A DNA stretch of 34,564 nucleotides from Volvariella volvacea V23 (GCA_000349905.1 KB722748.1:579165-613728), one strand, 5' to 3'; positions 20,138 to 31,996 are shown, counted from the stretch's first letter. Made by a program: numbers and translations. Notes: generated by a model from the sequence alone, not told the origin.

Positions 20138-20255
20138 CCAACCCTCTTTCAGCCTGCCTTCTCCCATTCCTTTTTTCATTGCTGCTCCTCGAAACGGTCG
20201 CGTCCTTCGCCCCTCCAAGTAGACTTTCATCTCTTTCGTGTCTCCCACTTTCAAC

Positions 20256-22005
20256 ATGACTATCCCCATCGCTAACCCCGTCGCACACACCCCCGAGATC
20301 GACCTCCCCCGCCCCAAGGATGTCGGTATCCTTGCCATGGAAGTCTACTTCCCTCGTCGCGTACGTTCCTGTTCTCACCCAGCTCGCGTGCAACAAAGTT
20401 TCTGATTTTGTCTGCGTGTCTGCAGTGCGTGTCTGAGGCAGACCTCGAAGTCTACGATGGTGTCTCAACCGGCAAGTACACCATTGGTCTTGGTCAGGAG
20501 TACATGGCATGGCCTGACGACCGCGAGGACATCAACTCTTTCGCGCTCAACGGTACGTGTCCATGTCCAGTCCTTCATACACCCACCTAACCTCCCACCC
20601 TAGCCGTTTCTGGTCTCCTCGAGAAATACGACATCGACCCTAAATCGATCGGTCGCATCGATGTTGGTACCGAGACCATCATCGACAAGTCAAAATCAGT
20701 AAAGACGACCCTTATGGAACTCTTTGCTGAGGCCGGCAACTTTGACATTGAGGGTATCGACTCAAAGAACGCCTGCTACGGCTCCACGGCAGCCTTGTTC
20801 AATGCCATCAACTGGATCGAGTCTAGCTCTTGGGATGGCCGAAATGCTATTGTTGTTGCTGGCGATATTGCCGTCTATGCTGCTGGTCCCGCCCGTCCCG
20901 CTGGTGGAGCCGGTGCCTGCGCTATTCTCATTGGTCCCAATGCACCAATTGTCTTTGAACGTGAGTCTCTCTCCCTTTTTTCTTGTCCCTGCTATCGTTA
21001 TCTCGATGGATTCCCGTTTGCTGTCGCTCTTTGCTTCCTCTGTTTTCTCCATAATCAGTGCTAATGATCCGTATCACACAACAGCTATCCACGGAAATCA
21101 CATGGCCAACACTTACGATTTCTACAAGCCCAACCTGTCCTCTGAATACCCTGAAGTCGACGGTCCTGTCTCCGTTGTTACCTATATTGCTGCTCTTGAT
21201 GAGGCTTACTCTCGTTATCGCGAGAAGTACGCTGCCAAGGCACTCAAGGCTAAGCATAACGGGAACGGTCACGTGGCCGAGAAGGCTATTGAGCCAAAGA
21301 GCGCATTCTCCCTTGAAGATGTCGATTACGCCCTCTTCCACAGCCCTTATGGCAAGCAAGCCGTCAAGGGACACGCTCGTATGCTCTACAATGATTTCAT
21401 TGCCAACCCCTCTGCAACTCGCTTCGCCAACATCCCCAACCCCGAGTCATTCCTCGCCCTCACACCTACACAATCCTTGAGCGACAAGAACGTCGAGAAG
21501 ACTTTCATCGCCGCTAGCAAGGCTTCATTCAAGGCTAAGACTGACGCTGGTATGGCTTGCTCTCGCCGACTCGGAAACATGTACACCGCATCTCTTTACG
21601 GATGCCTTGCTTCATTATTGTCCACCGTTGCACCTGCACAACTCTTGGGCAAGCGCGTCAGCTTGTTTGCTTTCGGAAGTGGTTGCGCTGCGTCATTCTT
21701 CTGCGTACGCGTCAAGGGTGATACTTCTACCATCAAGGAGAACATGGACTTGGTCAACCGATTGGCTGCTATGACTGTTGCTTCACCACAGGAGTTTGTT
21801 GACGCACTCAACGTATGTTTATTTTGTATTGGTATCCTCTAACTTTGACTGACGAGCTCCTTTCTAATAGCTTCGTGAAAAGAACCACAACGCCGTCAAC
21901 TACACCCCCGAAGGATCGGTAGATAACATCTGGCCGGGTGCTTACTACCTCGATTCAATCGACTCCAAGTACCGCCGCAAATACGTCCGTGCACCCCTCG
22001 CATGA
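20256..22005 (+). CDS. ERG13: Hydroxymethylglutaryl-CoA synthase
   Basis: Five exons (20256-20360, 20426-20552, 20604-20960, 21085-21812, 21871-22005) close in frame at 483 residues, close to the normal fungal length. It condenses acetyl-CoA with acetoacetyl-CoA to HMG-CoA, the committed step into the mevalonate/ergosterol pathway, in the cytosol. The active site is complete: Glu101 in [11 protein letters not shown], nucleophile Cys135 in [11 protein letters not shown], and His282 in ALFHSPYGK. The Glu-to-Cys spacing of 34 equals that of the avian enzyme (Glu95/Cys129). Further signatures are [29 protein letters not shown] and [10 protein letters not shown]. All five exons splice with canonical GT-AG. 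The upstream TATA and the CCAAT/SRE-like pair suggest sterol-responsive expression. The next gene (Rpp40) follows on the same strand after 403 bp. Confidence 0.97.
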
Positions 22006-22408
22006 ACGTAGAGCCCCCTACTTCCACACCACCGCATCGGTATACCAACCTATCATCCGCCCCGCCCTCCTCACTTTGCATGTCTCGATCACCAATTCAT
22101 TATATGCATACCATAGACACATAGCTTATATGTAATGATTCTCCTCACCTCACCACCCTGATTTCGTTCTCGCTACCTGTGGATTTTCTGTTTGGGTTTT
22201 GTTTTGTTTTTTATTCTCGTTCTCTCTTGATCATGAGCTTGATCTGTTACCCAGATAAATTAGTGGGTTGTATGCATGCATTAAGAGGATAAATCAAAAT
22301 GAAAATAATGCATTTGTGATATGCATCTTGTTTGAGTGGAAGCGTGGTGTGAAAATCAAATGGTTTAATTTGTGTTGGACGTGATCGCGTCTTTTGCCTT
22401 ATCTTATC
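22006..22408. other. Intergenic region between HMG-CoA synthase and Rpp40
   Basis: About 400 nt. The first half is T-rich and probably the 3' UTR of HMG-CoA synthase. The second half is AT-rich and includes a TATGCATGCATTA palindromic patch near 22270. No gene or clear TATA box is seen. Confidence 0.4.
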
Positions 22409-24301
22409 ATGACTAGTATACCTCAACTCGAAAACCGACGTCTGGTGTTTACGTCGGGACTTGTACCTACTGCGAACCTACAATCACAGCCTCGAGATGT
22501 TGATGGATCAGAGGAGAGGTCTTCTATATTGAAAGGCACCAAATTGGAGTTTTTGGCGCGGTGTCGTCTGTTTACGCGTCAGGTATGCACAGAATTTGCG
22601 CATTCATGGACACTACTGAGTTGACATTTGGTGCGCATTGATTGAACTAATAGGTAGATGTTGTTATCCCTTCGCCGCCGACGCCAGGATCTCAGCCTGA
22701 GGACGCTATTGGGAGCTCTTTATTGAGCGAGCTGAGGGGTCTCAAGACCTGTTATGGGAAAGCGCGAATTGGGATTAGTGATATTGTTACTGCTGGGGAA
22801 AGAAGTGAAGGTGCAGATCTAGAAGGGAGGTCAAGGTGAGCGAGTCTTGCTCTTGCTTGTTGGGGGCTGGCGGATTTGGTTTGACCGGTCTTGTACAGTA
22901 GCTTGTCTGCGCTGCACAGCTCCAGCTCCAGCTCCGTTCAGGTACTCAGTAATTCTCGAGAGGAAATAGATGAGGATGATTGTTGGTGTATAGATTCTAG
23001 AGGGATCTTGACCCTGTCGGTGGGGAAAGAGACTTATGAGACGCTAGGACTTGTGGGGAAGAGGCTGCCGTTTAAGGGGTGTGAAGAGAGACGCGGTGAG
23101 TTTGTGTTCGCGTTGAATGTAATTCTTTCTTTTGTTGTGAGATGAGCTATGAGGCGTTGATGTTAGTGCTGTACTGCTCTGGATATGGGCTAGTCGGCTG
23201 AGTTGTGGTTGGACGGGGTTTTAGTTGGGCATGCCCATTGCCCATTGTGTGTCTACGCCGTGTGTCCACTGGTACTCTTATTGTTTTTTGGGGTCTTAAA
23301 ATTGCCGGAATTCAATCTGACGCAATAGATATTCTTGTCCTAGTGCAGTTATACAATTCCCGTTGCATGATCTGAATAGGAAGGGAGCGGATGCGAACGC
23401 GGAGAGGAGGAAGAGGGCTTTAAGGGATTGGGACGAACGGAGGAAACAGGGTGGAAAAGGACTTTGGGATGTGTTGGTTTGTTCTACCGCTTATTCAGGA
23501 CATGAGGGTAAGGGGTTATGCGGCTTGCTATTGGTACTGGTTGGCTGATTTTCGTTTGTACAGCTGAACTCCAGGGTCTAGAAAGGCTTGGGATGAACGC
23601 TATTGAAATTAAGACCGTGAATTGTCAAGTCGGTTCAATGCAAGATGTGCATATTCCCTTTGTGAATCTTAAGCCACCTGCATCAGTCAAAAAGGGGTCT
23701 GCTAAATCAGACGAAGAAAAGGAAGAGGAAGAAGAGTGGTATGGTGAAATTGCGGCGTTGTATGAGTGGACTGGTATGGCTGGACTGGGTGCCCAACGGT
23801 ATGTCGTTTAGCGCGATCAATCCGGCGGATGTCACTTAAATGTATGCTAGGCTAAAGGCCAACGATCGCGTCGACTCCTATGTGGCGTCGTACGAACCAC
23901 CCGAACCGTCAAAAGTGGGGGATGTGCAAATGCTAAAATGGAGAGGTTTGCTTGGCCCAGATTTTGTAGATAAGATTCTCGAGAAGGCTATGTAAGTGTG
24001 ATCCTCATTCCCGGCTAAAAGTGGTGCTAATATTGGAGGAACTACTAGTGCCTTACTCCGCAACTCCAACGTTCCATTTACATGCATCACATCTTCCCCG
24101 TTCACAACCTCCCCGGTGTCCTTCATTCCTCCCGAAGCATTTGCAACTAGTAAATCCAATCACAACACAGCAGAGGACATATCTTCGATGAAAGTCCCGA
24201 GGCGCGCGGGAGAAGAGACGTGGTCGTTGATTTTATCGGATTCACCGGAAGGTGTGCAGTGGGTTATGATGGAGAGCATAGGAAAGTGGAATCTTAGATG
24301 A
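22409..24301 (+). CDS. Ribonuclease P/MRP 40-kDa subunit (Rpp40 family)
   Basis: Seven exons (22409-22582, 22654-22835, 22899-23095, 23349-23507, 23564-23798, 23851-23991, 24049-24301) close in frame at 446 residues. The family belongs to the protein part of RNase P and RNase MRP, which process the tRNA 5' leader and pre-rRNA in nucleus and nucleolus. The diagnostic part is the C-terminal core: a Trp-containing ALYEWTGMAGLGAQR helix, then ANDRVDSYVASYEPPEPS and LKWRGLLGPDFV. This matches the Rpp40 order (a [WL]xGm segment, then vDPYvs.Y.pP, then RWRGli). The N-terminal half is more divergent and contains a Ser run (SSSSSS near 130) and an acidic KSDEEKEEEEEW insert in exon 5. The final exon ends in EGVQWVMMESIGKWNLR. 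I recognise the family by its motifs; confirmation by profile search is missing. Confidence 0.75.
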
Positions 24302-24391
24302 GATCTGGAGTGGTGAGATCCACGTGATTTCATAATCTAATCAGATTTTTTGGCGGACGAACCGACAATTTATTCCGGCTCATGGGTCATC

Positions 24392-24398
24392 TATAAAA
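24392..24398 (+). promoter_or_regulatory. TATA box of the pantothenate synthetase gene
   Basis: TATAAAA lies 94 nt upstream of the chosen ATG and 91 nt after the Rpp40 stop codon. Confidence 0.5.
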
Positions 24399-24491
24399 AC
24401 CACGCCATAGCTTGTTCCGTTCGATCCTCTCGACGACGACGAGGTAGTCCGCTTTGTCTTTCTCCTGTTCTTTTTCTAGCATCTGGATTTG

Positions 24492-25884
24492 ATGTTTACT
24501 GTTGGCCAGTTTGCCTACAGAGTTTCTCGACCCCAATACGTGGCTAGCTCCACTGCACGATTTCAAATACCAACGATTCATCGAGGAATGTCGTCATCGT
24601 CACAAGGCCTGCCGCAGTCTTCAATACCCATTTTCACCACTGTTGCTGCATTTAGGGAATGGAGGCGACAAGCATTCGCGGAAAGTAAAACAGTGGGATT
24701 CGTACCTACTATGGGAGCACTACACGACGGGCATTTATCTTTGGGTCTGTCCTGATATTATCTCATCCTCTGACATCTATTTTGACATCTGCCTTCTATT
24801 GCACTTCAACATAACTATGCCATACGCAACCTACTCTCGCTCCGCAAACCTCACCGCATACCTTGCACTTATGCACACGACATATCCGCCACAGTCAGAA
24901 GATCACTGAAGGAGAATGATTACACCGTCACGTCAATATTTGTCAATCCCGCTCAATTCGCACCACACGAGGATTTGGCGACGTATCCCCGTACGCTCCC
25001 TTCCGATATCAAGCTACTAGAACGGCAGAATGTCAAAGTTATCGGAGGGGAGAGCAGCGGAAATGGAAATCAGGAGATAATACGAACGCCTTCGGCGGTG
25101 TTCGTGCCCGGTGTGAGGGAGATGTATCCGTCTGGGATCGTACAGGATGTTCCGGAACAGAGAGGGACATTTGTGGAGGTTAAGGGATATGGCGAGCAGA
25201 TGGAGGGTAGGAGCAGACCGACGTTCTTCAGGGGTGTTGCAACGGTTGTGACAAAGTTGTTTAATGTCGTCGAGGTATGCACCTAGTCCCACCCGGTGCT
25301 ACATACTCAATTGACGACAATCGTCCCGTCCCTGGATATTTCAGCCTACGAACGCCTATTTTGGTCAAAAGGACATTCAACAAGCACTTTTGCTTCGGCG
25401 TCTCTGTCAAGACCTGCTGCTATCCCACCCGCTCCCACAGAATCTCCACATCGTCCCTACAGCTCGTGATCCAATAGACAACTTGGCACTCTCGTCACGC
25501 AATGCTTATCTTACTCCTGAAGGGAGAAAGTTTGCCCCTACTCTGTATGAGGCACTTTCGATAGCGAAGAAAGCCTGGGTCGAGGAGGGAAAGAGTAAAA
25601 AGGAGTGTATAGAAGAAGCCAAGGCCTTCGTCGAGAACAAGAAGAGCGAGTGGATCCGTGAAGGTCAAATCAGGGAAAAGGATGATCCAGAACTGCAGAT
25701 TCAGCTCGATTATATTGAGATGAACGACTCTGAAAGCTTCGAGGTCATTGGGGATAAGAGGCGGTATGCGAGTGGCGATGAGAAGCCGGTGTTATTGAGC
25801 GGTGCTTTGTGGGTTGGAAAGACGAGGCTGATAGACAACCTTATCCTTGGCAATGGGGACTACGTCTTCGGCGAGGGGGTTTGA
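24492..25884 (+). CDS. PAN6: Pantoate-beta-alanine ligase (pantothenate synthetase)
   Basis: Three exons (24492-24744, 24895-25274, 25345-25884) close in frame at 390 residues. It joins D-pantoate and beta-alanine with ATP (via pantoyl-adenylate) to make pantothenate, the CoA precursor. Family signatures are present: VPTMGALHDGHLSL with the HxGH-type H78/H81 pair, VTSIFVNPAQFAPHEDL, YPRTL, RPTFFRGVATVVTKLFN, the FGQKD motif opening exon 3, and LALSSRNAYL. The basidiomycete protein is longer than bacterial PanC because of inserts before RGTFVEV and in the C-terminal KKSEWIREGQ region. From the first ATG it carries a 32-residue N-terminus with four Arg and no acidic residues, resembling a mitochondrial presequence. 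Met33 (GMSSSS) is an alternative cytosolic start. It converges on VPS9 with a 192-bp gap. Confidence 0.93.
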
Positions 25885-26076
25885 GGGGCATAGACTATAC
25901 CTTAGAGGAATATCTAACATTATTCATTATCATACCATAGAGTCCACAAGCTATTGTACTGTCTCGACCAACGTAGCAGATGAGAGTCCCTGGTTTTTAC
26001 ACTGCTTCACTATCAGATCCGCAATACACATGCGTGATCGAGAGGCTCAAGATAAAACCTTCTGATCACCGCTCCT

Positions 26077-29000
26077 TCAGTTCCCACTACTCAACTCCAA
26101 TAACGCCTCAATACTCTTCCCTAAATCATTATCATTAGCCTCCAACACCCAATCCACAATCTCCTTGTCCACTGTAGGGAAGATCTGCCACAGCGTCTCC
26201 TTATTCTGCGCCGACGTCTGAGCATGGGCTTCATCAATCTGAGCTTGGATGCCTGCTATATCTAGGTCGACTAGGTCTACACCGGGACCGGGTGTGGATG
26301 TGCGCGAGAGGGGCTGGTGGTCGTAGGGGTAGGAGATGGATTGGTTGCGGCGCGGAGGGAGGAGAGGTGGTTGGCCTGGTTGGGGGGTGTAGGATTGCTG
26401 GTATTGGTGCGACAGGTGGTGTGAATGCGAGTAAAATTGGGATGGGTGTTGAGGAGGGGGCGTTGAAGGGAGTTGGAGGGATCCGTAGACGGGCTGAGAT
26501 GGGCCCATTGCGAGTGGCTGGTGCGTTTGTGGACCAGATGGGCCGCCGGCGGTCCTTGTTGGTGGTGTAGGCGAATCAAAGTACCCTGGATAGAGAGACG
26601 AGACTGAAGGCGATGGCACCCTCTTAACTCTCGGCTTGTAAGGCGTCGGGATTTGTTGAGGTAGTGGTGGAGTGTAGGGTCTGTCACCGAACAGTGGTGC
26701 AGGTGAACTTGATCTCGATCCAGTCTCTTGATTCTGCAAGTGCGCGTATTGTCTTATCTGATCCGGGTGAGCCCAGTGCGGTGGATGTTGTGCAGATGAG
26801 TGTTGCTGCTGTTCTGGCCTTGACTCGAACGGGGAAAATGGTCCGGGCAAAGAGTTCAACTTGTTCTCCGCTCCATCTAACGCCTCGCTGAATATTCTGC
26901 CAATGGCATTCAGAGGTTTAGATATCGTGTCCCCGGTCTTCTGTAACAGCCTCTTGGCATCTTCTGATAGGGAGGGCGCTGGGAGTGAGAGGGGTGTTGC
27001 AGGTTCTTCTCCAGCTCGGGGTGAGGGCGGAGCGGATGCCTGCGGCGTGTTTGGTCCAGAGACACCAGTGATAGAGGAAGGTAGAAGGGAGGCGGAGGCG
27101 TTGGTTGGCTTCGTGTATGGAGTAGATGGAAGGATTTTTATGGGGGTGGCGTGTGGGAGCATGGGTGAGGAGTCCGGGAGTGATTGAATGGCTTCTTCGA
27201 CATTCTTTTCAAACTCCTCTTGCGTGATATTAGACAAAGAGGTGTGATCCATTGTTTCAATAAATGATACAGCACCCATCTAGGCATCATCGAATCGGTA
27301 TGGTGTTCTGGGTTATATGATCTCAGCACTCACCAAACTCGACAAATAATATCCCGCTTCACTTTGCAATTTTTCTGGATTTCTAAATCGATTAATAAAT
27401 CTAAGCAGTGCGTCAGGGTTAACCAAGATCTGTCCTAGAACAGAATCGGAATACTTACTCTACGTTCGAAAGCAGATGTTCAGGATTTGCTTTGAGGACC
27501 ACGAAAATTAATATAGGAATAAACGAGTCTGCTCCCTCCTCTTTCTTCAAGTGTCTAATCAAGCCTAGGGATTCAAGCCCGTTAGCTGAACTAAACTCCT
27601 TGCTAGTGAGATATCCCTACCAAAGATCACTTTACAACAGTTCAAAACGCATATAAGTTTATCTCTCGGTGCCTTGTAATGATTTATCTTGATCAACTCT
27701 GTGATCCAGCATTGAGCACGATAAGATCCCAACGCAGTCACGGCAATCTCACCTTGTTGAGCAAACATCATAAACCCTTTACTTCCATCGCCTTCCGGAA
27801 TGTCCAGATGTTTCTCTTCTAACCACCCAAACAGGGCTGTTCGTTGCGCGAGAACTCTGTCTTTCTCAAGGTCATCAGAAGTTATTTGTCGTGGAGGCAC
27901 ACTGCGTGCTACTTCTGGCGTAAATGTACTGAATAATGCCGTTAGATTCGGGCAATGAAAAGCCGATGAGACGAGGTGGGTGTGCACTTACTATTCGTAC
28001 AACCTATTCATGACAAGCTTTTCCATTCCCTCCATGGCATTGTCAAACTCTTGATCGTTAGCGTTCTTCCATACATCACAACTTCGCATGTGGCCTGCTA
28101 TGAACTATCAGAAACGCGTCCAGCCAGATGTAAGTGACAGAAAGAACATTAATTGCTTGGTGCAGTAGAAGTATCAAGAACTCACACCGAGGAACTCGTT
28201 GATGATCTTGACTTGATCGTTCACTGTCCATGGCCGCTTGGCGAAGTTAGCCAAAAAGCTAGTTGAAGAAAGCCAGAAGTGAAAAGGAAACAATTAGATG
28301 CGTTACGTGCACACCAACCCCAGTGCAACGAAGGGGTCAGAGAAAGGGGCTATACGTACGATCTCAGATATTTCGCTACAGGCTCAGCACTCTTCGTCTT
28401 CATCTGATCTAGGAACTTTTGAAAGTCAAAACTTTCTCCCTTGTCTGTATTTCCTCCTCGACTACCGCTCGGCACAGGTGATGCAACACCACTGCCTGAA
28501 CTACTCCCGCTGGCGACCTGGTTCATCGCTTCTCCACCACTCGGTCCTAGCATTAGGCCCCCGCTTCCTTGACCTTGACCTGGGGTTGCAACTCTGATAA
28601 TCCCAGCTCTGCTGGAAGGTCTGGATTCCTGCTGCGCGGCTAGAGAAGAGAGTGTAGTAGGTGAAGCAATCGGCCTAGCTATGTCGAGTGATTGAGGCCT
28701 TGGCTTTGGTGATCCTAGACCCGGTATTGCGAACGTTCGTGCTAACGCAGCTAACGAAGGGAAGCTAGCAGACGCGAATGGATTCGTCGGGGAGTTCATT
28801 ACTGCTGTAGTGCCTGTGGCTGTGACTGGTGTTGGTGTAGAAATCGCTGGTTGCGAACGGGAAGGGGTTTGTGGACGAGCCAAGGAAGGTGAAGGGGATC
28901 GTGAGGATATGGGGGATTCTTTAGACGTCGGAGGCGAAGGGGTGTGTGGAAGTCCTTTGCCAGTTGGTGGGGGTGGGGGTGGATGGGATTCGGCATTCTC

Positions 29001-29495
29001 CCAGGCATCTCGTGCTGCTTTTTCTTCTTGACTAATGAGAGGATCGAAATCCTGCAATACGTCGCCTGGTATGGGTGGCTTAATGGGCGCGTCCACTTCT
29101 CCGGCCCGTGCATCGCTAGATTGGCTTCCTCCGTTAGGGATATGCACGCTGCCCAGCGTAGCAGCATTGAGTTGGTGTTGCAACCCAGAGATAGAAGGGT
29201 CATTATCGAAAGGGTCGGCAGTCTTAAGCACGCTCGGAGCCGTGTTATCGGCAATGGTGGAGATTGGAGGCGAGTCGTCACGCCAAGGGTTTATATCAAC
29301 AGGTGGTTGACTGCCCCCTAACACGGGAATTGCTGTTGATTGTGGTAGTGTAGTCGTCTCAGCCCCGCCGACGAGTCCATTCGCGCTTGGAGTAGTCGTG
29401 TCAATGTTATCTGTCTTGGACGTTGTGGGCGGCGATGGCGATGACAGTGAATTGAAATTGCTTGTAGTTGAGGGCGGCGGCGAGGACGAGGTCAT
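26077..29495 (-). CDS. VPS9: VPS9-domain Rab5/Vps21 guanine-nucleotide exchange factor with C-terminal CUE domain
   Basis: Seven exons on the minus strand (29495-28360, 28258-28186, 28104-27992, 27928-27621, 27564-27459, 27400-27334, 27279-26077) close in frame at 1001 residues. It activates Rab5-type GTPases (yeast Vps21) for endosome and vacuole traffic. Residues 1-345 are disordered, rich in Ser/Thr/Pro. A helical bundle follows (FDFQKFLDQMKTKSAEPVAKYL, RPWTVNDQVKIINEFL). The VPS9 domain carries CCKVIFGLIRHL, EGADSFIPILIF with the conserved D556, LKANPEHLLSNVEFI and EAGYYLSSL (593-601). A long Pro/Gln-rich linker leads to a CUE domain at about 960-1001, with an IFP motif and LLEL end, which binds mono-ubiquitin and couples exchange to ubiquitinated cargo. 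The protein is about twice the size of yeast Vps9 because of its disordered segments. Confidence 0.93.
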
Positions 29496-29778
29496 GGGAT
29501 CGCTCGTAAATTGGTAGTGGTGGTAGTAGGCGAGAGCAACGGAGAAGACTGGAGAGACTATTGTACGCAGTCCGCCAGTTTACGAGACTCGACCGGCCGG
29601 GGAATTTCTGACCACGTGCTCTCCGTCAATCACACGCAGTGGAGGACTCTTCGTAGTACACTGGAGCCAGTAGCCATTTCGTTGCATTTCAAGTCTTATA
29701 ACTTATCCGAAGACATAAAGGCAAGAGGACTTCAATCCACTATTCCCTCCACACCCTATACTTATTCTGATTCTCTGC

Positions 29779-30585
29779 TCAGTGCCGGAGGTCTTGCCAG
29801 AGGGGCTCGACAAGGGCTTTGGATGAAAAGTATCGAGGACTTTGCCTTCGCACGTCAGGAACTTCCATCCCCCCCTCCATCTCACTGGATATTTCGCACT
29901 TTTCGACGATGGTAACTTGAGGCGGGTATGCTCCCTCGTTAACAGCCGTGAGTAGGTGCTCTGTAACAGGAACTTTATAGAATGTTGGTCGAGTGCCAGC
30001 CATTACAACGCACGGGATCGTCATGGAGGGCAGCACAGAGCGACTAGATTCTCTGCGAATTTCGTTGTTATGCTGGTAAGTCGCAATAGCCTCCGCTATG
30101 ACCTGTGGCTCAGTATTCCGACTATTGAGATCCACCTGGACGATGAAGGTGACGGAGGAATCGAGGAGAAGAAGACACACGTCCATCTCCACTTCGAATG
30201 AGACGCCGCATGTACTCATGGGAACAGAATAGTTCCTGGGGGTCACACTTCCACCGTCTGTATACCCAAGGGTTTGTAGGAGGAATGAGATGAAATCGTT
30301 GATAGCGGGGTGTTGTCGCATGCCTGGTGTGCTCGCACGTTGTAAATAATGAAGAAGATGGTAGGCTGGGTCTGGGTAGGTATTTGTAATAGCATCGATG
30401 GGATCGGAAAGCATTTGGTGATTAACATGGTCGAGGGACAACTGTGGTTCGCGACCGAAGAATTCAGCGGGTGTCTTAGAAACCACCTCGATGTGGTACG
30501 CCAACAGGTCTTCAGTAGTCCAATTATTGCCGAATTTTGGACCCCTGGGTGTGGATGATGGTGTGTTATTATTGGTGACCGACAT
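29779..30585 (-). CDS. Uncharacterised basidiomycete protein, possibly of degenerate PD-(D/E)XK fold
   Basis: A 268-residue single-exon frame opening MSVTNNNTPSSTPRGPKFG. The core reads MDVCLLLLDSSVTFIVQVDLN, then PQVIAEAIATYQHNNEIR, then MTIPCVVMAGTRPTFYKVPVTEHL. I associate this order with a family frequent in agaricomycete genomes that often has VQEDK in the second strand followed by PEPQ(L/V)xAEAIA. That arrangement (acidic residue, then D/E-x-K, then a Gln/Glu helix) resembles PD-(D/E)XK nuclease-like folds. Here the E-x-K position reads VDLN, so catalysis would be lost if the fold assignment is right. There is no signal peptide or membrane segment. Function unknown. A TATA box lies 53 nt upstream. 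Confidence 0.7.
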   Translation of the reverse strand: MSVTNNNTPSSTPRGPKFGNNWTTEDLLAYHIEVVSKTPAEFFGREPQLSLDHVNHQMLSDPIDAITNTYPDPAYHLLHYLQRASTPGMRQHPAINDFISFLLQTLGYTDGGSVTPRNYSVPMSTCGVSFEVEMDVCLLLLDSSVTFIVQVDLNSRNTEPQVIAEAIATYQHNNEIRRESSRSVLPSMTIPCVVMAGTRPTFYKVPVTEHLLTAVNEGAYPPQVTIVEKCEISSEMEGGMEVPDVRRQSPRYFSSKALVEPLWQDLRH

Positions 30586-30638
30586 GATGAAAGTTTGAAG
30601 TGAAAATTATGTCCGAGTCAGTTTGTCTAACCCCCAGG

Positions 30639-30646
30639 TTTATATA
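30639..30646 (-). promoter_or_regulatory. TATA box of the 29779-30585 gene
   Basis: The minus strand reads TATATAAA 53 nt upstream of the ATG at 30585. It lies almost at the boundary where the AT-rich repeat region begins, so its meaning is moderate. Confidence 0.4.
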
Positions 30647-31205
30647 TCTTGGTTCTTATTAATTAAAATTGTTCCACTTCCTCCTAACTTGAGTGACCCT
30701 CTTCTGATGCCCCTAATGACAAACATCTGACTAATTTTGACAATGCAGCTGGGCGGCAATTTGTCCTCCTGTCTTGTGAGGCAGCCTGTTCCAGATCCCT
30801 TCAATCATAGGAGGAGAAAGTACTTCACAAGTTCCTCTCAGGCTTCACTCAGGCCATACAGTAATACTACCTGTACTTGAAAGACTCACTATTCCTGGTT
30901 CTTACACAGAGCAATGCCAATCAAATTTCACCAAATAGTAGAGCTAGAATTCAGTGTTGGTGTTGGTGCAGCCAACTGCAGATTTATCCACATCAGGAAA
31001 AACCCAGAATGATAAGTTGAATAATTCCATCATATGTTATATATAATCACAAAAATGCCTATGTAAGGATGAATATTCATTGAATAATCCTTATAGTATG
31101 ATATATGATCTGTGTTCCTACAACACATTACAATATACATAAGAGCTTGTAAACAAGTTAACAAAGAAAATACTACATTTTTCAAGTACATTACTTGACA
31201 ACCAC

Positions 31206-31505
31206 TCAACTAGAGCACACTTCTAGATATATACTGCACTCAATGTTGTTCATGCTGATAACACTGACAAGTTGTGTGCCATCAGGATTGACACTATGAG
31301 AGATATGATACATCCCATGAGCTGGATTTGGAGACCCAGAAAAAGGTGTGAACCACTTGATGTAAGCAAGGTTATGGGGCATATGGATATTAGGATTTAG
31401 AATCACCTCTTTCACAGAAGTTGGTACAAAGATGACTACACAAACTTGTGCAACCTGAAAGTCTATATTGACATCAGATATAGGTTGTCTCACTACCTTG
31501 GGCAA
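31206..31505 (-). pseudogene. Plavaka-type transposon ORF, C-terminal remnant
   Basis: A 99-residue minus-strand frame with DFQVAQVCVVIFVP, NLAYIKWFTPFSGSPNPAHGMYHISHS and VISMNNIECSIYL. The LAYVEWFTPF...HGMY...SVIPV-type order is what I know from the C-terminus of Plavaka (CACTA/KDZ-related) transposase proteins of basidiomycetes. It lies downstream, in transposon sense, of the 31997-32272 fragment, with about 490 nt between. The fragment is isolated and surrounded by stops, so the element is dead. No terminal inverted repeats were found. Confidence 0.6.
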
Positions 31506-31996
31506 TAGACATCAAGATAAGAGACTTATGTTAGATATTTTATTTTACTAATGACTCACCATCTCTCCCTGTTAATCTTACTAACACAGTGTCAAATTGC
31601 ATTAGGATATGTCTCTTTTTTCAGTTGAGTTAGCTATACATGCACAGAGTCTACAGTTGGTGTTGCTTGTATAAAAGGGTCAGTTTCCATAAACTTGATA
31701 TGATGCCAGACAGAAAAATTCACTCCGAAGTGGTAAAGGTATTTAATTGATTGTTCAAGCTTGGGCCAAGTAATGTTGAGTTAGTTCAGCAGAACAAGAT
31801 ATTGGGACAGCACTGGCAGAAAATGAATAGCACTATAATGGGTCTTTAGGCTGTAGAGGAGAACAAAGTATACTGAAGGATGTTTAGTCATTTTGATAAT
31901 TCAAGGAGCTGAGAGTGCTGGATAGGGAAGTTTGGGGGTGGGTAAGGGACTAATACCATTGTCACTAGTCTGACACATTTTCCACTGAATGTACTG

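Larger units (their letters stand above)
17911..20255. other. Gene-poor region with an assembly gap, upstream of HMG-CoA synthase
   Basis: The stretch holds duplicate segment B (18236-18596), the N gap (18653-18752) and the HMG-CoA synthase promoter. Minus-strand frames at 18149-18613, 19225-19515 and 19746-20123 are open, but I recognise no domain in them. A spliced minus-strand gene crossing the gap cannot be excluded. Confidence 0.45.

Noticed and set aside
20724..21842. 372-codon frame starting at 20724 as a separate HMG-CoA synthase start
   Set aside because: Its first part is a wrong-frame reading through exon 3 and intron 3. The true frame enters only at the exon 4 acceptor (21085).
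26292..26570. Gly/Arg-rich plus-strand frame
   Set aside because: It is the antisense shadow of the Pro/Gln-rich linker of VPS9.
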